The notes under the pieces are model-generated. The model did no database searches, was not told the origin of the DNA, and saw nothing but the letters and a program-made list of their open reading frames with translations. DNA of 64,000 nucleotides from JABAAI01 sp965242745 (lineage in GTDB: Bacteria > Spirochaetota > Leptospiria > Leptospirales > Leptonemataceae): the NCBI GenBank assembly GCA_965242745.1, contig CBDETG010000035.1, positions 160,937 to 224,936 of the forward strand, read 5' to 3'. Both the position numbers and the translations under genes were made by a program. Below, piece after piece: positions 25,559 through 34,135 of the stretch. How positions within the stretch are numbered: position 1 is the first letter of the stretch; each line of letters begins with the position of its first letter.

Positions 25559-25807
25559 ATGGACGAGCAAAGGATCCGCGATGTGATTCGCGCTATTATC
25601 AAAGATTATACAAAAGATGACGTAAAGCCCGAGGCCATCACAGACTCAACCCACCTTGTGGATGAGCTGCAAATTGATTCCTCACGTATGGTTGACATCA
25701 TGCTTGCTTTAGAAGAGAAGCTGGATATTGACCTTCCCGACGAGGAAACAGAGAACGCAAAGACTGTAGGGCAGATTTTGGAGATCATTCAAAGCAAAGT
25801 AGATTGA
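25559..25807 (+). CDS. acpP: Acyl carrier protein
   Basis: An 82-residue carrier protein. The phosphopantetheine site is the Ser of DELQIDSSRMVDIML (Ser 41), where the usual DSL is DSS. The last helix (AKTVGQILEIIQSK) is typical. AGGAGGG lies well placed before the ATG. The stop codon overlaps the fabD start (TTGA), so the two are coupled. The altered DSL site leaves open a specialised carrier protein rather than the housekeeping one. Confidence 0.88.
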   Translation: MDEQRIRDVIRAIIKDYTKDDVKPEAITDSTHLVDELQIDSSRMVDIMLALEEKLDIDLPDEETENAKTVGQILEIIQSKVD

Positions 25808-26736
25808 AAGGCGTGATTTTTCCAGGCCAAGGCTCGCAGCGCCCTGGCATGGCTCAAGATTTTTACGAAGGCTCTGATAAAGCCAGGGCTGTTTTTGACA
25901 AGGCCTCGCAGTTGCTTGGCATAGATATGCCAGAGCTTTGCTTTGAGGAAAACGAGCTGCTGGATTCCACCGCATATACGCAGATTGCCCTGCTTACGGT
26001 GGAAATGGCTATGTATCTGGCGCTGCGTGAGCTTTATACTTTCCAAGCAGACTATTTTGCGGGACACAGCCTTGGTGAATTGACGGCCCTTTGCGCTGCA
26101 GAAGTCATCCCCTTAGACGATGCGCTCCTGCTTGCGCATAAGCGGGGAATGTTAATGCAAAGGGCAGCGCCTTGCGAGGGCGGCGCCATGCTTGCCCTTC
26201 TCCATGAAGACATAGAACAAAGCTCTTATCAGGATATGGTGAAGCAAAGAGGGCTCGAAATCGCAAATTACAACTCTAAAAAGCAGAGCGTAGTATGCGG
26301 GAAGGCAGAAGATATCAGGCTCCTCCAAAAAGCCCTGCTCGAAGAGGAAAAACACAGGCAAATCAAAGCCATCCCCTTGCGTGTCACTATTCCCTTTCAC
26401 TCCAGTTTTTTGGCATCTATGGAGGAGGAATACGGGGACTATATACAAAGCAGAGCAGAGGGATGGAGCATAGAAAGGGCTTCCCGCGTTTTGTCCAATT
26501 TCAGCGGCGCTTGGCACAAGCCGCAGGAGCTCCTTCTTTCTCTTGTAAAACAGGTCAGTCATCCTGTCAAATGGATTGACAATATGCTGGCCATGCAAAA
26601 GCAATGTTCTGTTGTTTATGAAATAGGGCCTAATAAAATCCTAAGCGGCTTCTTTGCCACCTTGGGCGTGAAAGCGCAGGCCTTGCTTAGTCTACGCAGA
26701 GCTAAAAATATTTTGGAAGGGCCCTCCTCTGGATAG
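25804..26736 (+). CDS. fabD: Malonyl-CoA:ACP transacylase
   Basis: It loads malonyl groups on acyl carrier protein for fatty acid synthesis. The opening VIFPGQGSQRPGM, the nucleophile elbow AGHSLGELTAL (catalytic Ser), the His of VTIPFHSSFL and the ending VVYEIGPNKILSGF are all family hallmarks. The start is TTG, overlapping the acyl carrier protein stop. The length (310) is normal. Confidence 0.94.
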   Translation: MKGVIFPGQGSQRPGMAQDFYEGSDKARAVFDKASQLLGIDMPELCFEENELLDSTAYTQIALLTVEMAMYLALRELYTFQADYFAGHSLGELTALCAAEVIPLDDALLLAHKRGMLMQRAAPCEGGAMLALLHEDIEQSSYQDMVKQRGLEIANYNSKKQSVVCGKAEDIRLLQKALLEEEKHRQIKAIPLRVTIPFHSSFLASMEEEYGDYIQSRAEGWSIERASRVLSNFSGAWHKPQELLLSLVKQVSHPVKWIDNMLAMQKQCSVVYEIGPNKILSGFFATLGVKAQALLSLRRAKNILEGPSSG

Positions 26737-28057
26737 CTCCAACTCCAACATTCTTATCAAACTAAGGCCTATTATAGAAAAGCTGCAAAGCTCTTCTCTC
26801 CTGGAAGGTCTCCCTAGTCTTTCTCATATCCCCGGCCCTGCGGGGCCCCGCCCCCTTCTTGCTGTCTCGGGAGGCAAAGATTCTATGCTCCTTTTGTATC
26901 TCTTCTTTTTGCTGCAGCAAACCGGAAAATGCGCTCAAATTGCCGTCTTCCATTTAGATCATAGACTAAGAAAAGAATCACACAAAGACAAGGCTTTCAT
27001 CCAAGAGCTCTGCTGCGATTTAGCTGTCCCTTTTTATCACGAAACAAAAGACATTCTCTCCTATGCCAAAGAGTGGAAAAAAAGCATAGAGGAAGCGGGG
27101 CGTTGTCTGCGTTATGAGCTGCTTGCAAAAGAGACAGCAAAGCTGGGTCCTGCTTATGGAGTAACTGGGCATCATGCGGACGATTACTGTGAAAGCCTGC
27201 TGATCCATCTCCTGCGCGGAGGAGGTCCTCAAGCCATGCGCAGTATGCCGCTTTGGAAGAGACTCTATGGAACAATGATCATGCGTCCACTTTGCTGCCT
27301 TTCCCAAAGCAAAATCACTGAGATAGTCAAAGAATGTCAGATACCTTTTTGCGAAGATTCTAGCAACCAATCCACAGCCTTCCTGCGCAATCGTATACGC
27401 AAGCGCATTCTTCCCCTGCTGCAACAAGAGGGTCTGCAGCCTGTTAAGTTATGGCATAATTTCCATCCCTTAGTACGCAAACAAGATTCCCCGACTTGGA
27501 AAAGACAAATGAGACGCCCTGACTACCTGAAACTCGACCGCCTGCTTTTTGCGTCTTCGCAGCGCCAAAAAAGACTGTGGGATATTTGTTTGGAAGGCCT
27601 GGGCGCAGCTCCAGCCCAAAGAGCTTTTTTAGATGAAATTGCTAAGCAAATGACGCAAGGGCCTGATTTTCGTCTGCATTACAACTGCTCTTCCTTTTTC
27701 CTATGGTCCAACAGAAGAGGGCCAATTTGGCTTATAGCGCCTCATGCTGATCTTTGGCAGCCCTATCGTATAGTTTCTAGCAGCATTGCTTACGGGAATA
27801 AAAAGAGACTGGAAATTCTCTATAACCACAAAAAACGCATATATCTTTTAGAAAAAGGACAAGAGATACAAAGCTTTGCGCCCGGCATGAAGGCGCAGCT
27901 TAAAGATAAGGGAAGGAAAAAACTGGCAAAAATCTTTCAGGAAGTCGGCCTGCCCCCCCCCATACGCCGCAATTTACCCCTTGTCGTCCAGGGGGATGAG
28001 CTCTATGTGCAAAGAATATGCCTTTCTTTTTGGGATACTATGCAGGACCGTTACTGA
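26729..28057 (+). CDS. tilS: tRNA(Ile)-lysidine synthase, with non-standard start
   Basis: TilS converts C34 of the AUA-reading tRNA-Ile to lysidine with ATP. The PP-loop SGGKDSM (encoded at 26867-26887), VFHLDHRLRKES, TGHHADDYCESLLIHLLRGGG and the RNRIRKRILPLL region are present, as is a C-terminal domain. The first ATG in frame (26885) lies after the PP-loop, so it cannot be the real start. Between the upstream stop at 26669 and the PP-loop there is no ATG, GTG or TTG. A CTG at 26729 has GGAAGG eight bases upstream and overlaps the fabD end; it is used here as the likely start. A frameshift in the GC-rich stretch near 26831-26856 is the alternative. A 9-base C run lies at 27953-27961. Confidence 0.8.
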   Translation: MDSSNSNILIKLRPIIEKLQSSSLLEGLPSLSHIPGPAGPRPLLAVSGGKDSMLLLYLFFLLQQTGKCAQIAVFHLDHRLRKESHKDKAFIQELCCDLAVPFYHETKDILSYAKEWKKSIEEAGRCLRYELLAKETAKLGPAYGVTGHHADDYCESLLIHLLRGGGPQAMRSMPLWKRLYGTMIMRPLCCLSQSKITEIVKECQIPFCEDSSNQSTAFLRNRIRKRILPLLQQEGLQPVKLWHNFHPLVRKQDSPTWKRQMRRPDYLKLDRLLFASSQRQKRLWDICLEGLGAAPAQRAFLDEIAKQMTQGPDFRLHYNCSSFFLWSNRRGPIWLIAPHADLWQPYRIVSSSIAYGNKKRLEILYNHKKRIYLLEKGQEIQSFAPGMKAQLKDKGRKKLAKIFQEVGLPPPIRRNLPLVVQGDELYVQRICLSFWDTMQDRY

Positions 28058-28065
28058 AAATAAAG

Positions 28066-28250
28066 CCTGCAGCCTCCTTGGGCTACACAGGCGCCCAGAC
28101 TCCGCCTATTACCATCCCCGCCCGCCGTCAGCAAAACTAAGGCCCCATTATTACAACAACGCCCAGACGCCTCTTATTACCACAAAGGCCCCCGTCAGCA
28201 AAACCCCCGCTGCCTATTCCAAACGCCACCTACTACAGCCCCCGCCCCTG
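28066..28250 (+). repeat. Imperfect Pro/Tyr-codon-rich direct repeat after tilS
   Basis: Two loosely similar units of about 65-68 bp share CGCCCAGAC, then TATTACCA, then CCGTCAGCAAAAC. An open frame crosses the area, but it starts inside tilS and lacks a ribosome-binding site, so I do not call a gene. Origin unknown. Confidence 0.35.
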
Positions 28251-28260
28251 AGCACAAAGC

Positions 28261-29826
28261 CTAATGCGTCACACATAAAAGCTGCGAATAGAAATCGCAC
28301 TGGCGCGTGGCGCCAGAAGCATCAAGTCTTATGTTATTGGCGTAAGTGCTACGCCCATGGAGCCCACCTGCTGTATTACTATTGCTAGTCCATGCAGAGC
28401 CAGAGTTAACGCATGCCCCGTTGTTATGATATACAAACTCACCCTCCGATGCATATAAGCCAGTGAAATAAGAAACTCCCAATCCATCACCGGCTTTGAC
28501 GGAATGGAGCGCCGCCATGTCTACCGTAAAGAAGTCGTCCCAGCTGTCTGCAATGCGCGTCCCATCGGGCCGTAGGACAGGGCGCACGTCGCTGCCGCTG
28601 CTGATGATGTCTTTGGGGTTCTGGCTGCTCGTGGCAAGTACAGCCTGGCTTGTTCCAGATGTGGCCTGGGGCGTAGCATTGATGGCGCTGGCTGCGCTGG
28701 ATTGGAGGGCTGCGCAAAGGGCGTCTGCGCCAGCTATGCCGCTTGTGCTGCTGCTGCAGGTTGTGCCAGAGCCGTCTCCCTGCATATTCCCCTGCACTTC
28801 GCAGCCGCTCAGCCAGAGATAGATGGCGCGCTGGCAGCTGTTATCACTCATATTGGCAGCCTCCCCGGCCCCGCAGGAGCTTACGCAGGCATCTCCTGCC
28901 AGATTGATATATTCGCCTTCATCGCAGGAAGTCACGCAGGCATCTCCTGCCAGGTTGATATATTCGCCTTCATCGCAGGAAGTCACGCAGGCATCTCCTG
29001 CCAGATTGATATATTCGCCTTCATCGCAGGAGGCCACGCAGGCATCTCCCGTCAGATTGATATATTCGCCTTCGCCGCAGGAAGTCACGCAGGCATTGCC
29101 CGCTAAGTTGACATATTCCGATGCGGGACAGGCATCCAGGCAGGCGTTTCCGTCCGAGTTGCGATAGGGCGCACTTTCGCTGCAGGCAATACAGGCATCG
29201 TCTGCGGCGTTAGGGAATGAGCCTTCGCCGCAGGAAGTCACGCAGGCATTGCCCGCTAAGTTGACATATTCCGATGCGGGACAGGCATCCAGGCAGGCGT
29301 TTCCGTCCGAGTTGCGATAGGGCGCACTTTCGCTGCAGGCAATGCAGGCATCGTCTGCGGCGTTAGGGAATGAGCCTTCGCCGCAGGAAGTCTACGCATG
29401 GCACACCCGCCAGGTTGACATATTCGTCTTGGCCGCAGGAAGCTACGCAAGCTATCGCCCGCCGAGTTGACATATTCGCCTTGGCCGCAGGAAGCTACGC
29501 AAGCATCGCCCGCCAGAGTTGATATATTCGTCTTGGCCGCAGGAAGCTACGCAAGCATCGCCTGCCGAGTTGACATATTCGTCTTGGCCGCAGGAAGCTA
29601 CGCAAGCATCGCCTGCCAGGTTGACATATTCGTCTTGGCCGCAGGAAGCTACGCAGGCCTCACCCGCCGAGTTGACATATTCGTCTTGGCCGCAGGAGAG
29701 CGCGCCGCTACCACTATCGCCCCCACTATCGCCCCCACCATTGCCTCCTCCACTGCTGCCGCATGCGAAGGCAGATAGGCACAAGATGGCCAGAGCTATG
29801 CTTTGATATATAGTTGTATTGTTCAT
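28261..29826 (-). pseudogene. Cys-repeat lipoprotein with DUF1554-like end, frame broken
   Basis: A strong ribosome-binding site (AGAGG) and ATG at 29826 start a signal peptide with lipobox CLSAFACG, then a Gly/Ser linker and 17-residue repeats of the form CGQDEYVNSAGDACVAS. After the repeats comes a globular C-terminal part (IYLWLSGCEVQGNMQGDGSG to CDFYSQLLCVTH) that resembles the Leptospira DUF1554 family. Comparing repeat units shows three single-base insertions, near 29515, 29453 and 29393. Read as is, translation stops at 29452 after 124 residues; with all three removed, one open frame of about 520 residues results. The frame downstream of the third insertion is intact to 28261. Sequencing error in repeats, decay or phase switching could each explain it. 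Confidence 0.75.
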
Positions 29827-29840
29827 AATTTACCTCTTTA

Positions 29841-29881
29841 GAACTGGTCTCAAAAATACATCCATGTATTTTTGAGACCGG
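29841..29881. promoter_or_regulatory. Palindrome just upstream of the repeat lipoprotein
   Basis: A perfect 16-bp inverted repeat (arm GGTCTCAAAAATACAT at 29846-29861, two-base loop, partner at 29864-29879) lies just before the lipoprotein ribosome-binding site. The outer parts TTAGAACTGGTCTC and GAGACCGGCTCTTAG recur at 46246-46287, also immediately before a start codon and in the same orientation. It could be an operator, a 5'-leader hairpin or a small mobile repeat. Confidence 0.6.
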
Positions 29882-30015
29882 CTCTTAGTTAATGTATCAG
29901 CAAGCGCATATAGCCTGCGGCATTTGCTGCAGCCATAGTGAGCACAGCATAATACATGGCAAGCGTTTTTTCGCTATTTGCAAAAAATCACAAGACCGCA
30001 TTTGCTGGCCTTTTG

Positions 30016-30087
30016 CATCATAATAACAGTTAGCGCAGCGCACAGCAAAAGTCAAGTACAAAGAATCACGACCAAATGTGACTTAGA
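30016..30087 (-). pseudogene. Fragment duplicated from the membrane coiled-coil gene
   Basis: These 72 bp match 30432-30503, the signal/membrane segment of the neighbouring gene, with only a few mismatches. The copy contains an in-frame TGA where the gene has a Trp codon, and it has no gene body after it. It is a remnant of a tandem duplication. Confidence 0.8.
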
Positions 30088-30095
30088 TAAAGAGA

Positions 30096-30515
30096 CTACC
30101 TGCGGCTTGTCCCTGCCTGCTTTTGCAGCAGTAAGTCGAGCTTAGAGTCTATCTTGTCTATGCGTGACTCCAGCTTGTCTATACGGGAGTCTAGTCTTGA
30201 CTCTAACTTTTGCATGTCTTGCTTTATATCCTGCTTTGCGTCTCTTATCGTAAAAAAGATAATCGCAAAGCCAAGTCCCATGAACGTAGCTATAAGTCTG
30301 TGGCTCCACTTTAGCCAGTCATAGCCGAGTCCTAAGTATTCTAGCTTTACTTTTAGGCTCTGCAATGGCCTAAAGTCTTCTTCTTTAGCTAAGTCTTCTA
30401 TGCCTTGAAAAGTTTGTGACGCCTTCTTTTTCATCATAATAACAGCTAGCGCAGCGCACAGCAAAAGCCAAGTACAAAGAATCACGACCGAATGTGACTT
30501 AGAAAAAAAAGCCAT
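30096..30515 (-). CDS. Small membrane coiled-coil protein (YDWLKWSHR family)
   Basis: A 139-residue protein with two hydrophobic segments (VVILCTWLLLCAALAVIMM near the start and LIATFMGLGFAIIFFTIRD in the middle) and a C-terminal heptad coiled coil (KLESRLDSRIDKLESRIDKI). The stretch YDWLKWSHR before the second helix is shared with the gene at 41220. Function unknown; the layout resembles DUF1640-type membrane coiled-coil proteins. The ATG at 30515 gives the cleaner signal; a TTG at 30563 is the longer option. Confidence 0.65.
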   Translation of the reverse strand: MAFFSKSHSVVILCTWLLLCAALAVIMMKKKASQTFQGIEDLAKEEDFRPLQSLKVKLEYLGLGYDWLKWSHRLIATFMGLGFAIIFFTIRDAKQDIKQDMQKLESRLDSRIDKLESRIDKIDSKLDLLLQKQAGTSRR

Positions 30516-30569
30516 CCTCTCATATAAAAAATGCCACACAGCGGGCGGGAGCCGGCAATACAAATTACA

Positions 30570-30690
30570 GCTACAATTCTATGACTCCACTTTAGCCTGT
30601 CTTTCATTCCCGTATCACGGCCTAGGGCTTCTTGCGACTCTTTCTTTCGCATATAACTCATAAGACTAAGAATTGCTGCAGAGTCATGGA
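30570..30690 (-). pseudogene. Second remnant of the YDWLKWSHR family
   Basis: The minus strand of 30575-30605 reads as RLKWSHRIVAVI, clearly related to YDWLKWSHR plus the following helix of the intact genes. Flanking sequence has no matching start or coiled-coil tail. With the intact gene and the fragment at 30016 this makes three family traces in 600 bp. The exact limits of the remnant are uncertain. Confidence 0.5.
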
Positions 30691-30717
30691 AAAGTATATA
30701 GTTTGCAAATCACAATG

Positions 30718-31791
30718 CTATTTTTCTTCTTTCTGCATGAGTTGTTTTTCTAAGTGTTTTACTTTCTTGTTTAGGTCTGCGATTCTGTGCGATACGTACG
30801 TGTTACGCAGATACTGATCGAGAGGCTGCGGCGGCAGCCCCGCATAGACTCCGCTTTTGGGAATGCTTTGTACTGCGCCTGCGCGGTGTACGAGGACAGT
30901 ATCGTCAGGTATGTTCACATGGTCCAGAGTGCCTGTTTGGCCGCTAAGTATGACGCGCTTGCCTATCGTAGTAGTGCCGGAAATGCCGCATTGGGCTATA
31001 ATGATGCTGTTTTCTCCTATATGGCAGTTATGCGCCACATGGCACAAGTTATCCATAATAACGCCGTCATCAATACGGGTTTCATCAAAGGCTGCGCGGT
31101 CTATGGTATTTAAGGCCCCTATGACCACCCTGTTGCCTATTACAACGCGCCCTGTTTGCGGGATGCGGACATTCTTTTTGCCTTCCTGCGGGTTTTGGGC
31201 AAAGCCGAAGCCCTCAGAACCTATTACAGCGCCTGTTTTGATGATCACATCCTCGCCTATGAGGCAGGAATAGCCAATGCAGACCCGGGGATGAATGATT
31301 GTGCGGGCGCCAATACGCACATCTCTTTCGATAATAGCGCCTGCAAGTATAGCTACGCGCTCAGCAACTCTGACGCCGGCTCCAATCACCACTAGAGGCC
31401 CTACAGCCGCGCTTTTGGCTATTTCTGCGCTTTCATGGATTACGGCAGAGGGATGAATCCTGGTCCATTCTGTAGCAAAAAAGTCCCGGTCCATATAGCT
31501 TTGCTTGAGTAATGCCATTGCCAGAGATACATTATCTGAGATGAGCACGCTTTGTTTTGGGTCCAGACGCAAAGCGAGCTTGGGACTGCTTACAACAGCG
31601 CCTACTTTTTTGCTTTGAAGCATAGGCAGGTACCTTTTGTCTGACAAAAAGACCAGACTATGCTCATCACCCTTATGTATGGAACGTATGCTGCGAATCT
31701 CGCAATCAGGCCCCTGGATTTCTCTAAAAAGACCTTTGTAAGCGGGATTTTGCGCGTACTCGTGGAATATGTCGGAAAGCTTTTTTTGCAT
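30718..31791 (-). CDS. lpxD: UDP-3-O-acylglucosamine N-acyltransferase
   Basis: LpxD adds the second, amide-linked hydroxyacyl chain in lipid A synthesis using acyl carrier protein as donor. After an N-terminal uridine-binding part there is a left-handed beta-helix of hexapeptide repeats (IHPSAVIHESAEIAKSAAVG, VIGAGVRVAERVAI and further). The catalytic His region MDNLCHVAHNCHIGEN and GISGTTTIGKRVILSGQTG are present, and the C-terminal helix is typical. Length 357 is normal. It shows that the organism makes LPS. No Shine-Dalgarno is evident before the ATG. Confidence 0.93.
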   Translation of the reverse strand: MQKKLSDIFHEYAQNPAYKGLFREIQGPDCEIRSIRSIHKGDEHSLVFLSDKRYLPMLQSKKVGAVVSSPKLALRLDPKQSVLISDNVSLAMALLKQSYMDRDFFATEWTRIHPSAVIHESAEIAKSAAVGPLVVIGAGVRVAERVAILAGAIIERDVRIGARTIIHPRVCIGYSCLIGEDVIIKTGAVIGSEGFGFAQNPQEGKKNVRIPQTGRVVIGNRVVIGALNTIDRAAFDETRIDDGVIMDNLCHVAHNCHIGENSIIIAQCGISGTTTIGKRVILSGQTGTLDHVNIPDDTVLVHRAGAVQSIPKSGVYAGLPPQPLDQYLRNTYVSHRIADLNKKVKHLEKQLMQKEEK

Positions 31792-31952
31792 GTTGCAGGA
31801 ATAACAGTCTTGGCATAGAAGGCAAGCCTAAAATATGCCTTTTAGAAATATAAGGACTGGCAAGCTAAAATTTTTCCTAAGCTCAAAAAAGTGCTTGTAC
31901 TCCAGTGGCAGGTCAGGCAAAGTAGTGATCAGTTTAGGAGGAGCATTGAAAT

Positions 31953-33095
31953 ATGAGCAAACGATACGCATTTGTAAAAAAGCAGGTGAGAGAGGATATT
32001 CCCACCCATCGCCCTACTTTAACGAAAAAAGAGTTAGAATCTGTTTTGGACTGCCTGATATGCGAGCAGTTGATGGAGGGCTCTATTACCCAAAGCTTTG
32101 AGAAAGCCTTTAGCAGTACTTTTTCCTATCGCCATAGCCTTGCTGTCAATTCTTTGCATTCTGCTTACCATCTTGCTTTCCTTGCAGAGGGGCTGGGACC
32201 TAAGGATCATGTTATCTTAAGCGCTTTGTCCTCAGAAGCGGCCTATGATGCTGCGTCATACCTGGGCGCACAGATAGATATATTGGACATAAGTCAGGGC
32301 TCCTTTCATCCCGACTGCGAAAGCGTCATCGCCTTTGCAAGGCAGCTCAGAAAACAAGAAAAAGAAAGCAAAATTGTCTATGTAGCTGAGCATAGCTTTG
32401 GCTCTGCTTTGCTTTTTGATCAAGAAGAACTCGAAAAAGAAGGCATTGCTGTTATAGAAGACATTACGGGCGTGCTCGGTACGATGAGGGAAGAACAAAA
32501 GCAGGGAAGCTCCTCTGCCGGATTTTATGCGGGCGCTGGCGCAAGGCTCGCCCTATGCGGCTTTGCGCCCTACGATCTCCTTACTACAGGCAATGGCGCC
32601 ATGCTTGTGACTTCTCAGAAGCCGCTTTACAAAGCGATGCAGGGCATGCGTTATCGGGATGCGGCAGGGCCTAAAAGGCATGCGCTGAGTTTTGATTACA
32701 GGTTAGGAGATTTTCAGGCAGCTATGGGCATAAACCAGCTCCTGCATCTTGGCAGTACTTTGAATCGACGCAGACAAATAGCCCAGCTCTATCTGGAAAG
32801 CCTGCAAAAGAGCCCGCACGAGAGCTGTTTCCAAGATCATAGGCGTGATGCCTATCTGCGTTTTCCTGTTATCTTTCAAAAAGAGAGTGGAGAGGTAATG
32901 CGTTATTTCCGTTCCCTGCAAATAGGTATTTCCAAAGCGCTTCCTATTCCCCTCCACCATTTGCAGGGGAGTGCGTCTTTGGAATGTGCGAATGCAGAAC
33001 GTATTTTCCGCCGTGCTTTTTGTATCCCGCTTTATCCTAATTTGAGCGCAAAGCAGGTAGAACGTATTTGCTCTGCTCTGCGCGCTTTCGTGTAA
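31953..33095 (+). CDS. DegT/DnrJ/EryC1-like protein lacking the PLP lysine
   Basis: A 380-residue protein with the fold pattern of sugar aminotransferases: SLAVNSLHSAYHLAF near the cofactor phosphate site, VIEDITGVLG where the family has VIEDAAHALG, and FDYRLGDFQAAMGINQL. The Schiff-base Lys normally found in a HPTK-ITTGEGG motif is replaced: here the stretch is GFAPYDLLTTGNGAML, with Asp at the Lys position. It is therefore probably not a normal aminotransferase; related lysine-less members can be dehydratases or regulators. AGGAGG precedes the ATG. It is divergent from lpxD, which hints at a link to lipid A or surface sugars. Confidence 0.8.
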   Translation: MSKRYAFVKKQVREDIPTHRPTLTKKELESVLDCLICEQLMEGSITQSFEKAFSSTFSYRHSLAVNSLHSAYHLAFLAEGLGPKDHVILSALSSEAAYDAASYLGAQIDILDISQGSFHPDCESVIAFARQLRKQEKESKIVYVAEHSFGSALLFDQEELEKEGIAVIEDITGVLGTMREEQKQGSSSAGFYAGAGARLALCGFAPYDLLTTGNGAMLVTSQKPLYKAMQGMRYRDAAGPKRHALSFDYRLGDFQAAMGINQLLHLGSTLNRRRQIAQLYLESLQKSPHESCFQDHRRDAYLRFPVIFQKESGEVMRYFRSLQIGISKALPIPLHHLQGSASLECANAERIFRRAFCIPLYPNLSAKQVERICSALRAFV

Positions 33096-33400
33096 TACAA
33101 GATGATCGCTGTGTTTGGCCTGCTCTTTGCGTGGAGGGGCTAAATCGCTTTTGCTTGATGGCTAAAGCCCATGGATGGGGTTTTGAGGCCAGTTCTAAAG
33201 ATACGCATGCCTCTATTGTGAGAATCACGGTTGCGCAGACTTTGCTTAAGGCGGGGCAGCAAGGCATGTCCTTAGAAAGACTGCTTGAGCGCATAGCGCC
33301 GATGGCGCGAGTTGTTGACTTAGGCCAGCACATGGTCAGCCTTGATGCTGCTGCGGCATTCAAGATGCTAGATGATAATAAAGATGATGATAAGAAATAG
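33068..33400 (+). CDS. Hypothetical small protein overlapping the DegT-like end
   Basis: An open frame of 110 codons that overlaps the DegT-like 3' end and starts with TTG; inner starts at GTG 33131 and ATG 33158 are possible. The C-terminal half (ASIVRITVAQTLLKAGQQGM, SLERLLERIAPMARVVDLGQ) has normal helical protein composition, so a real gene is plausible. I do not recognise it, and no good ribosome-binding site decides the start. Confidence 0.4.
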   Translation: MLCSARFRVIQDDRCVWPALCVEGLNRFCLMAKAHGWGFEASSKDTHASIVRITVAQTLLKAGQQGMSLERLLERIAPMARVVDLGQHMVSLDAAAAFKMLDDNKDDDKK

Positions 33401-33439
33401 CATGCGCGTATTGGTAGCCCTGCCTGACTTGTATTTTGC

Positions 33440-34075
33440 TTAGGTCTTGCATGAAGAAAAAGACAGCTCTAATGTTCTAAGCCAAGCCTTTGTTTCTGGA
33501 GGGAAGGCGTGCATAGAGCGCGCTGCTGCTTGGGCAGTCTCTGACATCTTTGCCCAGGTTTTTTGTAATATCCTAAGTACTTTCTCTTGGCTGTGTTTTT
33601 TTGCGAAGGCAGGAAGATAGCAGCTTAAGAACACAAGGCATACTACGTCTTCTAGTACAGCGCTCTCTAGGTCTTTTGCTCTGTTTCTAAGACCTTTCAT
33701 TCTAAGGCCTTTCTTGGAAAGCAAAAATTGCACTCTGCTTTGCATCTTGCTGTCATAACCTGATGCAGACAAAATCTCGCCTGCTTTTTTTGCATGAAAT
33801 TGCAGGAGCTCCTGCCTCCAACGCAAATAACCACTGCGCCCTTCGGGATAATTCTTGCGGGGAATCTGCCATCTGCAAATATGCTGCGCGCGCGCAGCTA
33901 AGGCCAGCGCCTCAGAAGCCTCTGCATGGTATTCCTGCAGGCAGGCGCTCATCCTTTGCGCATATAGTAGTTCGCGGGGGTGTTTTTGACCCTCTACGAT
34001 TTCATAGTTTGGGTCCTGCGCATTTGCGGCGTCAAAAGCGGCTATGGCTTTGTTGTAAGAAGGGCTAAACTGCAT
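33440..34075 (-). CDS. DUF4202 family protein
   Basis: A 211-residue protein matching the DUF4202 family along its length: AIAAFDAANAQDPN at the start, PRELLYAQRMSACL, AARAQHICRWQIPRKNYPEG, YLRWRQELLQFHAKKAGEIL, and LEDVVCLVFLSCYLPAFA. The conserved His, Cys and Arg cluster suggests a helical enzyme of the HD-like kind, but the function is unknown. It starts 60 bp after ccmF on the same strand. Confidence 0.85.
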   Translation of the reverse strand: MQFSPSYNKAIAAFDAANAQDPNYEIVEGQKHPRELLYAQRMSACLQEYHAEASEALALAARAQHICRWQIPRKNYPEGRSGYLRWRQELLQFHAKKAGEILSASGYDSKMQSRVQFLLSKKGLRMKGLRNRAKDLESAVLEDVVCLVFLSCYLPAFAKKHSQEKVLRILQKTWAKMSETAQAAARSMHAFPPETKAWLRTLELSFSSCKT

Positions 34076-34135
34076 TTCAACTTATGAGTAACTTTGATCT
34101 ATTTTCATACAATCATGCAAATAAAAATAAGCTGT

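Noticed and set aside
27981..28388. 135-codon frame after tilS with Pro and Tyr runs
   Set aside because: It starts inside tilS without a ribosome-binding site and ends inside the lipoprotein gene on the other strand.
28496..29167. Long plus-strand frames across the Cys-repeat lipoprotein
   Set aside because: They are antisense shadows created by the 51-bp repeat; the minus strand has the ribosome-binding site, signal peptide and domain.
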